Below, one piece after another: positions 43,836 through 52,900 of a stretch of 64,000 nucleotides of DNA (position 1 is the stretch's first letter; each line of letters starts with the position of its first letter). Origin of the DNA: Leptospiraceae bacterium. Lineage in GTDB: Bacteria > Spirochaetota > Leptospiria > Leptospirales > Leptospiraceae. The translations under genes were made by a program, and so were the position numbers. The notes beneath the pieces were generated by a model. It was given only the letters and a program-made list of their open reading frames with translations. It made no database searches and had not been told where the DNA came from. The stretch lies in contig JACKPC010000006.1 in the NCBI GenBank assembly GCA_024233835.1, positions 248,001 to 312,000 of the forward strand, read 5' to 3'.

Positions 43836-44684
43836 TCAGATTCCCCGTAAAGCTGATTTTAAACGATTCTTCTTTTCATTTCCGGAAGGTTTCTCTGTAC
43901 CCTGCTCTTTTTCTCTTTTTTCTTTAATCGAAAGATAAGAGTCTAAAAAGGTTCGTTTGGCAGAATCGAAATTCATAATTCCTTTGTTCCTCGTGTGGGG
44001 ACTGGCAGCCTCACCGACTCCCTGGTTTAAATAAAAAAGCTCATCGCTAACGATTTGCTTTTGCTTGTCCGTAGCAGTTTCATAAAAAAAACGCTTAAAA
44101 GTAAGACCGAGCGTTACGAGTAGCAGAGCCACCTGGTTTGGATTCAACAAAAGAAGAAGTTGCTCTTTCCAAAAACGCTCCCAATCCAGAATTTCTTCCC
44201 AACTTAGCTCCATCACCTGATTATTCTGCAAGATTCCACTATAATCCTCTACCTGTATATTTTTTATCTCGGAAAAAAAGGAGCGTAAGGAAGAATGCTC
44301 CACTTGCAGGGCCCGGTTTAACTCGGCTTCTTCAAGATGAATAAATCCATTTATTTTTCCACCTGCTTCTCTGAGATAATTTCCGGTAGCTATAATAATG
44401 GAATAAGTTCTACCATCCGATTCAGTTCCTTCCAGCTTATAGACACCCGGGCCATTCTTTTGGAGTTTATAACTCTCCCTTTCCACTACTTTTCCGGATT
44501 GAACACGATTCGTCAGTAAGAAATCGGAAAGTTTTTTTTGTAGACTTTCTAATTCTAATTCAAAGCCTTTTGCCCTTTTCGGTAAAAGCTTTTCTTCCGT
44601 AGGTACGACTTCTTTCTTCTTATTTTTTTTAAAAAATTGAAATAAACGTTTTAACAACCTGAATGGTTTAAGTAGAATTCCCAT
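43836..44684 (-). CDS. Hypothetical protein
   Basis: The 282-residue product begins with a basic amphipathic segment (FRLLKRLFQFFKKNKKKEV) that may touch the membrane, but has no signal peptide. The rest mixes helices with a short beta region (GPGVYKLEGTESDGRTYSII). I recognise no family. It overlaps the glycosyltransferase gene by 17 bases and ends six bases before the ABC gene, so it is co-transcribed with them. Confidence 0.6.
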   Translation of the reverse strand: MGILLKPFRLLKRLFQFFKKNKKKEVVPTEEKLLPKRAKGFELELESLQKKLSDFLLTNRVQSGKVVERESYKLQKNGPGVYKLEGTESDGRTYSIIIATGNYLREAGGKINGFIHLEEAELNRALQVEHSSLRSFFSEIKNIQVEDYSGILQNNQVMELSWEEILDWERFWKEQLLLLLNPNQVALLLVTLGLTFKRFFYETATDKQKQIVSDELFYLNQGVGEAASPHTRNKGIMNFDSAKRTFLDSYLSIKEKREKEQGTEKPSGNEKKNRLKSALRGI

Positions 44685-45471
44685 AATCTTCCCTTATATT
44701 GGATGGTCTTTGGATATATCCTTTATCATATTCATAGATTTTTGCATATTTTAAAAACGTCGAAAAAGCAGAGGAAACAGCTATCACAAAACCCGGGTAA
44801 CCATCTAAAAAACCCAGCTTATAAATATAGATTTCCAAGAATTTACTGATGGGTTTTAGTAAGGACATGAAAACGGAAAATTTCTGACCTTTCTTATGAC
44901 GGGTATACGATACAATAGAAGAAAACTTATTGATGGTATCAACCTGGTGAGAAAGGTCTTTAAAACTAAAATGAATGATGTCTCCTTTTAACTTCCCCCC
45001 CTTGCCCTCAATTTCCAAAAAATCATGTGGATTTTCCCCTTTCCAGCGTCCCAGCCCCTTTTTAAAAAGACGATATCTCATTTGAGGGTACCAGCCTGAA
45101 TGACGGATGTATCTACCAAGATGATAGGTTAACCTGGCAATCCTGTAACCATTATAATCTTCCTTTTTCTCCAGAACAGCCGTAATGCTTTCTTTTAACT
45201 CAGGACTTACTCTTTCATCTGCGTCCAGAGACAAAACCCAGTCCCCGGTACAGAGTTCGATAGCTCGATTTTTTTGTTCTATATGCCCGGTAAATTCCCG
45301 TGTAGAGAACCTGACTTTCGGGAAACTCCGAACAATTTCTTCTGTTTTATCGGTACTAAACGAATCCAGAACCACGATTTCATCTGCCAGTTCTTCACAG
45401 GAACGGATACAGTCTCTAATATTCTTCTCTTCATTATAAGTGATGATGGCTACTGAAAGCTTTGGCTTCAC
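44668..45471 (-). CDS. Family 2 glycosyltransferase (WaaE/KdtX-like)
   Basis: The 267-residue protein opens with KLSVAIITYNEEKNIRDCI, then ADEIVVLDSFSTDKT and DWVLSLDADERV, the GT2 nucleotide-sugar and DxD motifs. The spacing and the following YRIARLTYHLGRYIRHSGWY match the WaaE/KdtX group that adds a glucosyl residue to LPS inner core. It probably works at the cytoplasmic face of the membrane in lipopolysaccharide or glycan synthesis. It is the first gene of a five-gene run with overlapping ends down to pgsA. Confidence 0.9.
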   Translation of the reverse strand: MKPKLSVAIITYNEEKNIRDCIRSCEELADEIVVLDSFSTDKTEEIVRSFPKVRFSTREFTGHIEQKNRAIELCTGDWVLSLDADERVSPELKESITAVLEKKEDYNGYRIARLTYHLGRYIRHSGWYPQMRYRLFKKGLGRWKGENPHDFLEIEGKGGKLKGDIIHFSFKDLSHQVDTINKFSSIVSYTRHKKGQKFSVFMSLLKPISKFLEIYIYKLGFLDGYPGFVIAVSSAFSTFLKYAKIYEYDKGYIQRPSNIREDYGNST

Positions 45472-45536
45472 AGTTTTATCATCGGATAATTTATTTTTTT
45501 ATGTAAGTAAACCTTTTTCCCGCTTAAAAAACAAAC

Positions 45537-47138
45537 TCAGAAGCCGCCAGAAACTGTGTATTCCCTGCTTCCATCAGGAAGAAATAGAGAACGATAGGCT
45601 TTATCTTCCAATTCTTTAAACCGAATCTGAATGAATGTTTGATTACCTGTTAGACCGTATCCATTTAAAGGAACCGGGGTTGTGGGTATCTCAGTAGACT
45701 GCCAGAAGATTCGATTTGGAAATTCAGGAATTAATTCAGAACGAGTAATTTTCGCTGTAATCAGAGGATTTAAAATTTTCCCTTCCAAACTCAGATAGTT
45801 CTGCCAGAACAGGTTCTCTTTCAATTCGGCCTCTTCCTGATTGGGAGAAGAGTTCGAAAAACCCCATTTTTTAGTGAAAGTAGTATCCGGATTTAAAGTA
45901 TACTCCAGCTCATTTCCGGACTTATATAAAAGCATTTGATCGGAATATCCTGTTTCCGGATAAATATTATGAACGATTCCTCCATCCAGCTTCGCTATAC
46001 CGGAAGAAATTCGAAAAGAATGATAATAGGTTTCAGGTCCGGTAATTCCATTGGCTTCGGAATCAGACCCTACATAAAAACCGGCAATTCCACTGTGTTG
46101 GATACAATCTTCACTTTTATCACATTCCACGATACTCCCTGATTGGCCGAGGCGAAAAGCAAGATCAGATTTCGTATGCCAGTAATCAAGTTCAGTGGTA
46201 TAATTTATCCGCTTATCTGCCATTGAATAATCATAGACCCGTCTGGCATTAATTTTATAATCAAAGACCTCTGCAAATCCATGAAATTGAAAAAGGATAT
46301 TTTTTCTTGTTTTATCCCATAATACGGTTATTTCAGCTGTATCCGGTCTTTCTTCGACTTCGGTTCCCCTGGTGCTAATAGTTCTCTGGATAATCACAGC
46401 CCTATATTCGTAAACCGGATGGTCTATTTCTTCATATACACGAAGTTTATAAGGAAACTTGGCTCCATTATTTATTTCATAACCATTGTATTGGAAATAC
46501 TGATTTAAACCTACATAGTCATAGAAAGCATAAAGTTTCTGGACTTTTCGAACAACAGGTTCGGAGACAGTAATGTCAATGACTTCTCCTTCCAGATCAC
46601 AGCTGGGAAGCTTATTTTTACACAGTGCCCGGATATGAGGAAGAGCAAGATCCAGAAACAGGGCATGAAGTTCCAGTTTTACCTGGTCAAAGGCAAGCCC
46701 ACAAAGCCTTGAGTTGGTGCTGCTTACATCTCCCATTTCAACAGCCTGATCAATATAGCATCTGGACATATTTACTTCGTTTTTAAGAGTTTCCGGTTTG
46801 GTGGGGATTTTTAAAGAAAAATCCTCCGGTAGATATTGGTTCCTGTAAAGTTCCGATTCCGAACTGTTGCCGGCCTCATTAATAGGATCCGTATTTGTCG
46901 TTTCAACAGGTTTTGCTGTTGATTCAGAACCATCCCCTTCAGAAGGAGTGGGTTCATTTACAGGGACAGCAGGTGATTCGGGAATTGACTCGGTATCTAT
47001 ACGAGGGAGTTTCTCACTTGAAATACCGGCAAGAGCAGCTGTTTTTAAAATCTCATCTTTTTTCTCAACTTTTTTAGAACAATCGAGAAACAGAAAAGAA
47101 ATGATAAGTATATAAAAAAACGTAAAAGAAAAACGCAT
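45537..47138 (-). CDS. Large lipoprotein, function unknown
   Basis: The 533-residue product has MRFSFTFFYILIISFLFLDC with lipobox LFLDC. A low-complexity linker of Pro, Glu, Ser and Thr (about 40-90) follows, then a beta-rich mature part of about 400 residues with several Cys. The ATG at 47138 has AAGGAG ten bases upstream; an earlier in-frame start at 47201 lacks it. I recognise no domain. It is probably displayed on the outer membrane. The glycosyltransferase gene follows 65 bases later on the same strand. Confidence 0.7.
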   Translation of the reverse strand: MRFSFTFFYILIISFLFLDCSKKVEKKDEILKTAALAGISSEKLPRIDTESIPESPAVPVNEPTPSEGDGSESTAKPVETTNTDPINEAGNSSESELYRNQYLPEDFSLKIPTKPETLKNEVNMSRCYIDQAVEMGDVSSTNSRLCGLAFDQVKLELHALFLDLALPHIRALCKNKLPSCDLEGEVIDITVSEPVVRKVQKLYAFYDYVGLNQYFQYNGYEINNGAKFPYKLRVYEEIDHPVYEYRAVIIQRTISTRGTEVEERPDTAEITVLWDKTRKNILFQFHGFAEVFDYKINARRVYDYSMADKRINYTTELDYWHTKSDLAFRLGQSGSIVECDKSEDCIQHSGIAGFYVGSDSEANGITGPETYYHSFRISSGIAKLDGGIVHNIYPETGYSDQMLLYKSGNELEYTLNPDTTFTKKWGFSNSSPNQEEAELKENLFWQNYLSLEGKILNPLITAKITRSELIPEFPNRIFWQSTEIPTTPVPLNGYGLTGNQTFIQIRFKELEDKAYRSLFLPDGSREYTVSGGF

Positions 47139-47222
47139 GACACCCAACTCCTTTTCCCTAAAGGGCTCATTGTAGATTATATATTTTTTAAAAAAAGTCA
47201 AGGCAATTATTTTTTAAGCGAC

Positions 47223-47254
47223 AAACCCTCAACAACCGGAAAAGATGAGGGTTT
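47223..47254 (-). terminator. Weak hairpin after metZ
   Basis: AAACCCTC and GAGGGTTT form an 8-bp stem with a 16-base loop between metZ and the lipoprotein gene. No T-run follows directly, so it is a weak candidate. Confidence 0.3.
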
Positions 47255-47290
47255 ATACCACCTATAGTCACAACTTTTCCTTAAGGGATA

Positions 47291-48460
47291 CTACAAATTT
47301 AGCATCTTATCAATTTCTTGAATAATATCCTCAATATGCTCCAGCCCCACCGACACCCGAATAGTCCCCGGTAATATGCCTACTTTTTCTCTTTCAGTAT
47401 CACTTAATTTGGAATGAGTAGTAGATGCCGGATGGGTAATGATAGTTCTGGTATCTCCCAAATTTGCCGTAAAGGACAAGTTCTTATTGGAATCTAAAAA
47501 CTTCTTTCCTTTCTCCATTCCCCCCTTAACTAAAAAAGTTACAATCCCTCCCCCCAATCTCATCTGCTTTTTTGCCAGTTCATACTGAGGGTGAGAAGAT
47601 AAATGCGGATAAATAACTTCTTCAACTTCCTTATGTTGTTTTAAATATTCAGCGAGTTTAAGAGCGTTCTCACAATGCCTGTCCATTCTTACATGTAAAG
47701 TTTCAAGGCTCTTGGAAAGAATCCAGGCATTGAAGGGTGACATAGCAGGACCCGTATGTCTTGCAAAAAACCGGATTTTCTCTGTTAATTTCTTATTGGA
47801 TACAATAATTCCTCCTATAGTTCTCCCCTGTCCGTCAATAAACTTGGTAGTAGAGTGCATAACTATATCAGCACCATATTGGATAGGATTCTGCAAATAA
47901 GGGGTACAGAAACAATTGTCTACATTCAATAGAACACCTTTTGATTTACAAAGCTTTCCCAACCATTCCAAATCGATTAAGTCCAGAGAGGGATTAGAGG
48001 GAGTTTCTACAAAGCACATTTTTGTATTAGAACGAATTTCTTTTTCCCATTCTTCAGGTTTATCTATATCCACGTATGTAAACTCAATTCCCCAGCGAGG
48101 TAAAATCTGAGTTACAATTTGATGAGTAGAGCCAAATACAGATCGAGAAACAAGTAAATGATCTCCTTTATTTAAAAAAGCTGCGATACTCGTAAAAATA
48201 GCAGACATACCGGAAGCTGTAGCAAATCCATCATCAGCTCCTTCCATTAAACATATCTTTTCAATCAGCTCAGAAGTATTGGGATTGGAAAAACGTGTAT
48301 ATATATTTCCCTCTATTTCATCAGCAAACATCGCTCTTGCTTCTTCTGCATTTTCAAAAGTGAAACTGGAACTCATATAAATGGGACTACAATGCTCCCT
48401 ACCTTTTTCTTTCATTCTTGTGCGAATCGCAAGAGTTTCAAAATGATTTAAATTCTCCAA
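47291..48460 (-). CDS. metZ: PLP-dependent sulfhydrylase, probably O-succinylhomoserine sulfhydrylase
   Basis: The 389-residue protein belongs to the Cys/Met metabolism PLP family: YTRFSNPNTSELIEK, ATASGMSAIFTSI, DNCFCTPYLQNP, and MHSTTKFIDGQGRTIGG with the PLP-binding Lys. PAMSPFNAWILSKSLETL is typical of the MetZ group, which makes homocysteine from O-succinylhomoserine and sulfide. Cystathionine gamma-synthase or methionine gamma-lyase activity cannot be excluded from sequence alone. The OsmC-like gene is 26 bases upstream on the same strand and two sulfur-transport genes are divergent from it. Confidence 0.85.
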   Translation of the reverse strand: MENLNHFETLAIRTRMKEKGREHCSPIYMSSSFTFENAEEARAMFADEIEGNIYTRFSNPNTSELIEKICLMEGADDGFATASGMSAIFTSIAAFLNKGDHLLVSRSVFGSTHQIVTQILPRWGIEFTYVDIDKPEEWEKEIRSNTKMCFVETPSNPSLDLIDLEWLGKLCKSKGVLLNVDNCFCTPYLQNPIQYGADIVMHSTTKFIDGQGRTIGGIIVSNKKLTEKIRFFARHTGPAMSPFNAWILSKSLETLHVRMDRHCENALKLAEYLKQHKEVEEVIYPHLSSHPQYELAKKQMRLGGGIVTFLVKGGMEKGKKFLDSNKNLSFTANLGDTRTIITHPASTTHSKLSDTEREKVGILPGTIRVSVGLEHIEDIIQEIDKMLNL

Positions 48461-48486
48461 ATCAGTTCTCCTTAAATAAATTTGTA

Positions 48487-48906
48487 TTAATTCTCTATGG
48501 TAATAGAGTAAGTAATGTCAGCCGTTTTTTCTAACATTTTAGTTACCGAACAGTATTTCTTCATCGATAATTCAACAGCCTGCTTAACCGAATCTTCAGT
48601 AATACTCTCTCCCTTAAATTGGAAATTTAAATGAATTTTCTCAAAGACAGCAGGAATTTCGTTTTCTTTTCTCTCGGCCTGAATATTCACCTTAAAATCA
48701 TCTAAAGTAACTCTCTTCTTTTTCAAGATGCTTAAAACATCCATAGAGCTACAACCCCCAAGCCCCATAAGAACCAGTTCCATCGGTCTCGGACCGGCAT
48801 TGGTTCCTCCAATTTTCTCAGCACCGTCTATTTGGATAGAATTCCCGCTGGCATTAGTCGCTTCCAATAAGACTGCATCATTTTTCCTTTGAATGTTAAT
48901 TTCCAT
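48487..48906 (-). CDS. OsmC-family protein
   Basis: The 139-residue protein has the OsmC layout: GGTNAGPRPMELVLMGLGGC with the first reactive Cys, then SSMDVLSILKKKR, and the second Cys in MKKYCSVTKMLE. OsmC-like proteins reduce organic hydroperoxides or handle reactive sulfur. Its position with metZ and the YeeE/YedE genes makes a sulfur-related role plausible. It is translated just before metZ, 26 bases upstream. Confidence 0.9.
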   Translation of the reverse strand: MEINIQRKNDAVLLEATNASGNSIQIDGAEKIGGTNAGPRPMELVLMGLGGCSSMDVLSILKKKRVTLDDFKVNIQAERKENEIPAVFEKIHLNFQFKGESITEDSVKQAVELSMKKYCSVTKMLEKTADITYSITIEN

Positions 48907-49006
48907 ATAAACCCCTCTACCTGTTTTTTTCCACTTTCTTATTTAGAAAAGAATATGCAACAAATCGATCAAAAAAATTGTAGCCTCAATTTATATCGGA
49001 GGATGT

Positions 49007-49504
49007 ATGATAGAAAAATTTTGGCCGTACTGGTATGGAGGCCCTGCTATTGCAGCAGTTGCTATTCTGGTTTTGTCTATTGGGGGAAATTATCTCGCCG
49101 TCACCAGGGGTTATGTTAGTGCTTGTTCCATTTTCACAAAAAAACCATATTTTCACAGAAAAGAAATGGGAGGTCCATTCGGATTTAGGACTTTTTTTAT
49201 TATAGGTATTGTTATAGGAGGTTTTCTTGCAGCTATTATAAATGCCGATTATGAACCCTCTTTTGCACTCGGAGTTTTCGATACAATCTGGGGAAATAAT
49301 CCTGTAATAAAAGCTCTTGTTTTACTTACTGGTGGATTTCTCTGGGGATACGGTTCGAGAATGGCAAAAGGCTGCACTTCGGGAAATTCAATCTCCGGAA
49401 TATCCAGAGGTTCCCAGGCAAGTGTAGTTACCAGTATTTTCTTTGTTATCGGCGGGAGTATTATGACCCATATATTAGAATATATAGTCAGGGGGAAATT
49501 ATGA
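49007..49504 (+). CDS. YeeE/YedE-family half-transporter, first subunit
   Basis: The 165-residue membrane protein has about four helices and the family motif GSRMAKGCTSGNSISG with its conserved Cys. YeeE/YedE (DUF395) proteins import thiosulfate or related sulfur species. The start follows CGGAGG closely. Its stop overlaps the start of the second half by four bases (ATGA at 49501-49504), so the pair forms one transporter like PmpA/PmpB. Confidence 0.9.
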   Translation: MIEKFWPYWYGGPAIAAVAILVLSIGGNYLAVTRGYVSACSIFTKKPYFHRKEMGGPFGFRTFFIIGIVIGGFLAAIINADYEPSFALGVFDTIWGNNPVIKALVLLTGGFLWGYGSRMAKGCTSGNSISGISRGSQASVVTSIFFVIGGSIMTHILEYIVRGKL

Positions 49505-49908
49505 TATTGAATCTTTTTTATCTCTTCGCCGGAATCTTATTTGGTTATGTATTAATTCTATCCGGGGTTTCTAATTATAATGTAATCTATGATATGTTTT
49601 TATTTAAAAGCTTTCACCTATATGGTATCTTAGGTACTGCTGTTGGAATCTCTTTTGTTTTTACCCATTTCTTACATAAGATACGCTGGAAAGCTCTCCT
49701 GACAAAAGAAGAAATTCCTTTTCCAAAAGAAAAACCGGAAAAGGTGCATGTCATCGGTGGATTGTTAGCCGGTTTAGGCTGGTCTTTAACCGGAGCCTGT
49801 CCGGGCCCTGCCCTTGCACAAATTGGATTTGGAACCTTATCCGGGATATATACAGTAATCGGAATATTCGCTGGTGTATATGTTTTTGGAGCTTTACAAA
49901 AAGAATAG
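49501..49908 (+). CDS. YeeE/YedE-family half-transporter, second subunit
   Basis: The 135-residue membrane protein has about four helices and the second family motif GLGWSLTGACPGPALAQIG, with a Cys that is conserved in the family. It complements the first half encoded immediately upstream with a four-base overlap. Together they are predicted to bring a sulfur compound across the inner membrane, which would feed the sulfhydrylase encoded in the opposite direction. A strong hairpin follows its stop. Confidence 0.9.
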   Translation: MILNLFYLFAGILFGYVLILSGVSNYNVIYDMFLFKSFHLYGILGTAVGISFVFTHFLHKIRWKALLTKEEIPFPKEKPEKVHVIGGLLAGLGWSLTGACPGPALAQIGFGTLSGIYTVIGIFAGVYVFGALQKE

Positions 49909-49920
49909 TCTGGACATAAA

Positions 49921-49947
49921 AAAACCGGGCCTTTATAGCCCGGTTTT
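49921..49947. terminator. Bidirectional intrinsic terminator
   Basis: AAAACCGGGC and GCCCGGTTTT form a 10-bp stem around CTTTATA. On the minus strand it is followed by seven T, giving a strong terminator for the Big_2 protein gene; on the plus strand it ends the YeeE pair with TTTT. Confidence 0.9.
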
Positions 49948-49972
49948 AGAAATTTAGTATGTTCTATTTTTC

Positions 49973-52900
49973 TTATGCGTTTCTTCTTTGAAGTTTCAGG
50001 ATAGTCAGTAAGCCAAGAGCTGCAAGAGCCATTAGGCCTGCAATTCCTGCCTGTCCCGGATGAGCCTTCAGATAAGCCATAAGCTTATTGTCAGACTGAG
50101 ATCCCATTGCAGTAGATTGATTATATTCATAAGTCACTACAATAGTAGCTCCCTGTGCTGGCCAGGCGGTTCCGGCAAACACGATGGAATTTGTGCTGGC
50201 ATTGTAAGTCCATCCATTACTTGCATCATTGGCAACTGTAGCTCCGTTCACAGTCACAGAAATTGTGCTGGAAACAGGAGTTTGACTTAGAACGTAGCTG
50301 GAAGAAGTCGCAGCAGCTTGAGTCGCAATGTTGTCAAGAATAGCTGAGTAATCTGTGGCACATATAGTAGAAGAAGAACCACCGGTTGCTGCAGCTAAGT
50401 TAAAGTAAGTTGTGGTTGAGTTATTAGAGTCAGTAGCCTGAGGATAAACCGAGTTTTCAGAAGTATTGGAATCACATTTACCCGGTTGTCCTATAGTCGC
50501 ACCGCTTACAGTTACAGAACCATCATAGATACCAATAATAGAGTAAACTTTATACTGGTTACTTACGAATATGTTACTGCTTGTATCAAAAGCAGAGCCT
50601 GCATAAGAGCTGTACTGATCTCCTTCATCGGAAAGGATTACGAAGATAAGTTTAGCACCTGTTCTCGGAGAAACGGTTGCAGTATCCCCAAATCCACCCA
50701 GTGCTTTTACGGCATAGTAAACTCCGGATTCAGTTCCACTACCTTTAATACCGGCTTTATTTACGTTATCTTTGAAGGCCTGTGCACCATCAGACGAAGT
50801 AGTCCAACCTGTTCCGAGAAGGTCTTCACCGTTATAAGTAGGAAGTCCATCAGTTGTGCTGGTTTTATTACCTGTTGTAATCACTCCGAGTCTGAAATCG
50901 AGGTGTTTACCATCCAGTTTGTCGAAGAAAGTTACAGAATTATTCACCACACTGGCCTGTTCCTGACTCATAGAACCGGAGTTGTCCACAACCCAAACAA
51001 AGTCAACTTTAGGATCTGCACTTCCCGAGAAGTTGTCTACTTTACTCAGTCTTGTAGTTCCTGTTGTGCTGATGTTGGTTCCATCCAGAAGACTATTCAG
51101 AACACCTTCATTAGAAGAATAAGTAGAAGCACGGCTTACACCCACACCCACTAATTCATTTCCTGTACTATTATAAGTGGCCTGGATAACAACACGAAAA
51201 GATGTATCAGCAGTTTCAGTAGCACCACTGACGGGTAAATTACTTACAGAACCATTCGGGATAGAAGTTCCGATTATTTTTATAAACTCGTTAGAAACTT
51301 CGGTTACAGTTTGAGAACTTTTTGTAGTTACTGCCAGGTTATAAGTAGCTGTACAGCTCACTCCTGTAGGAACATTCGAAGAGATAACACTTGATGAAGC
51401 TACATAGCTTGTATCACCGGAAATAGCAGTCAAGATTTTTGTTCCGAACTGTGCACAGGTGCTCACAGAGGAATCATCTGAAGTACTGATAAAACCGGAT
51501 ACTTCAGCCGGATTTCCCTGATAAGTGATACCGGTAAAATCACCTGTTGGAGTGCTTCCTGTATTCAAGCCTGAAGGCATAGTTACAGTGTAATCACCAA
51601 TCGTTTCGGTAGCATTTACATTCAGAGTTGTATTTGCTGTTTTTCCATTCATAGTAGCCGTGATAGTAGTAGAACCACCGGCAACACCCGTAGCCAGACC
51701 TTTGTTCGAAGAACCATCACTTATAGTGGCAACAGACTGATTGGAAGAAGACCAACTCACCTGTGAGGTAACATCAGCAGTAGAACCATCTGAGTAAGTA
51801 GCTGTAGCTGTAAACTGTTTGGTTCCATCTTTCGCTATAGTTCCACCGCTACTAACAGTGATGGAGCTAAGTGTAACTGCGTTTACAGTCAATGTAGCTG
51901 AACCGCTTACAGAACCCATAGTAGCTGTAATTACAGAACTTCCGGCTCCTACACCAACAGCTTTACCGTGATCTGCTGAAGTAGAATCACTTGTTATGGC
52001 TGCTACTGAACCTGTTGCTGAAGACCAGCTTACCAGTGAAGTAATATCTGCAGTGCTATTATCAGAGTAAGTTCCTATGGCTGTAAATTGTTTTGTTCCA
52101 CCCTGATTAATAGTAGCATCGTTACCAATAGAAATGGAGGATAAGGTAGCAGGAGAAACATTAATATTCAAAGTTCCACTTACACCACCAAAGCTGGCTG
52201 TAATTGTGCTGGAACCTGCATCCACAGCATTTATTTTTCCTTTTGTTACCGCATCCACAGTAGCTTTGGAAGTATCAGAAGAAGTCCAGGCTACAGAAGA
52301 AGTTAAATCCACTGTAGAACCATCCGAATAGGTTCCAATGGCTGTTAACTGGGTACTTCCACCTTTTGCAATAGTAGAACTTCCGGATATACTAATACTT
52401 TGCAAAGTCGGAACCGGAACTGTAATCACCTTACTGACTGATACTCCATCCAGACTGGCAGTAATATTACTTGTTCCTGAATTATCTCCGTATGCTTTTC
52501 CCCTATCGGAAGAAGCATTACTAACACTTACATTTGTATTGTCAGAAGACCAGGTAACAAGATTTGTAATATCAACAGTAGAACCATCGGAATAAGTTCC
52601 TGTTGCAGTTAACTGGGTATTTCCACCTTTTGCAACTGTTGCATTTCCGCTGATGGCTATAGATTGCAAAGTAGCTGCACTTACATTCAAAGTAGCAGAA
52701 GCAGTTTTGGAACCCAGCATAGCTGTTATAGTAGTAGAACCAACTGCATAACCTGTAGCTAAACCTTCAGTTCCAAGCTGATTGCTGATAGAAGCAACAG
52801 AACCGGTTGAGCTGGTCCAGGTTACCCTGTCGGTTACATCCTGGGTAGTTCCATCTGAGAAAGTCGCAATGGCTTTAAATTGCTGAGTAGTTCCATCTGC

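Noticed and set aside
49007..49908. Frameshifted single YeeE/YedE gene
   Set aside because: The two halves overlap in a clean ATGA, each has its own conserved Cys motif, and two-gene half-transporters are normal in this family.
50060..52595. Several plus-strand frames opposite the Big_2 protein gene
   Set aside because: They mirror the repeated Ig-domain codons and lack ribosome binding sites.
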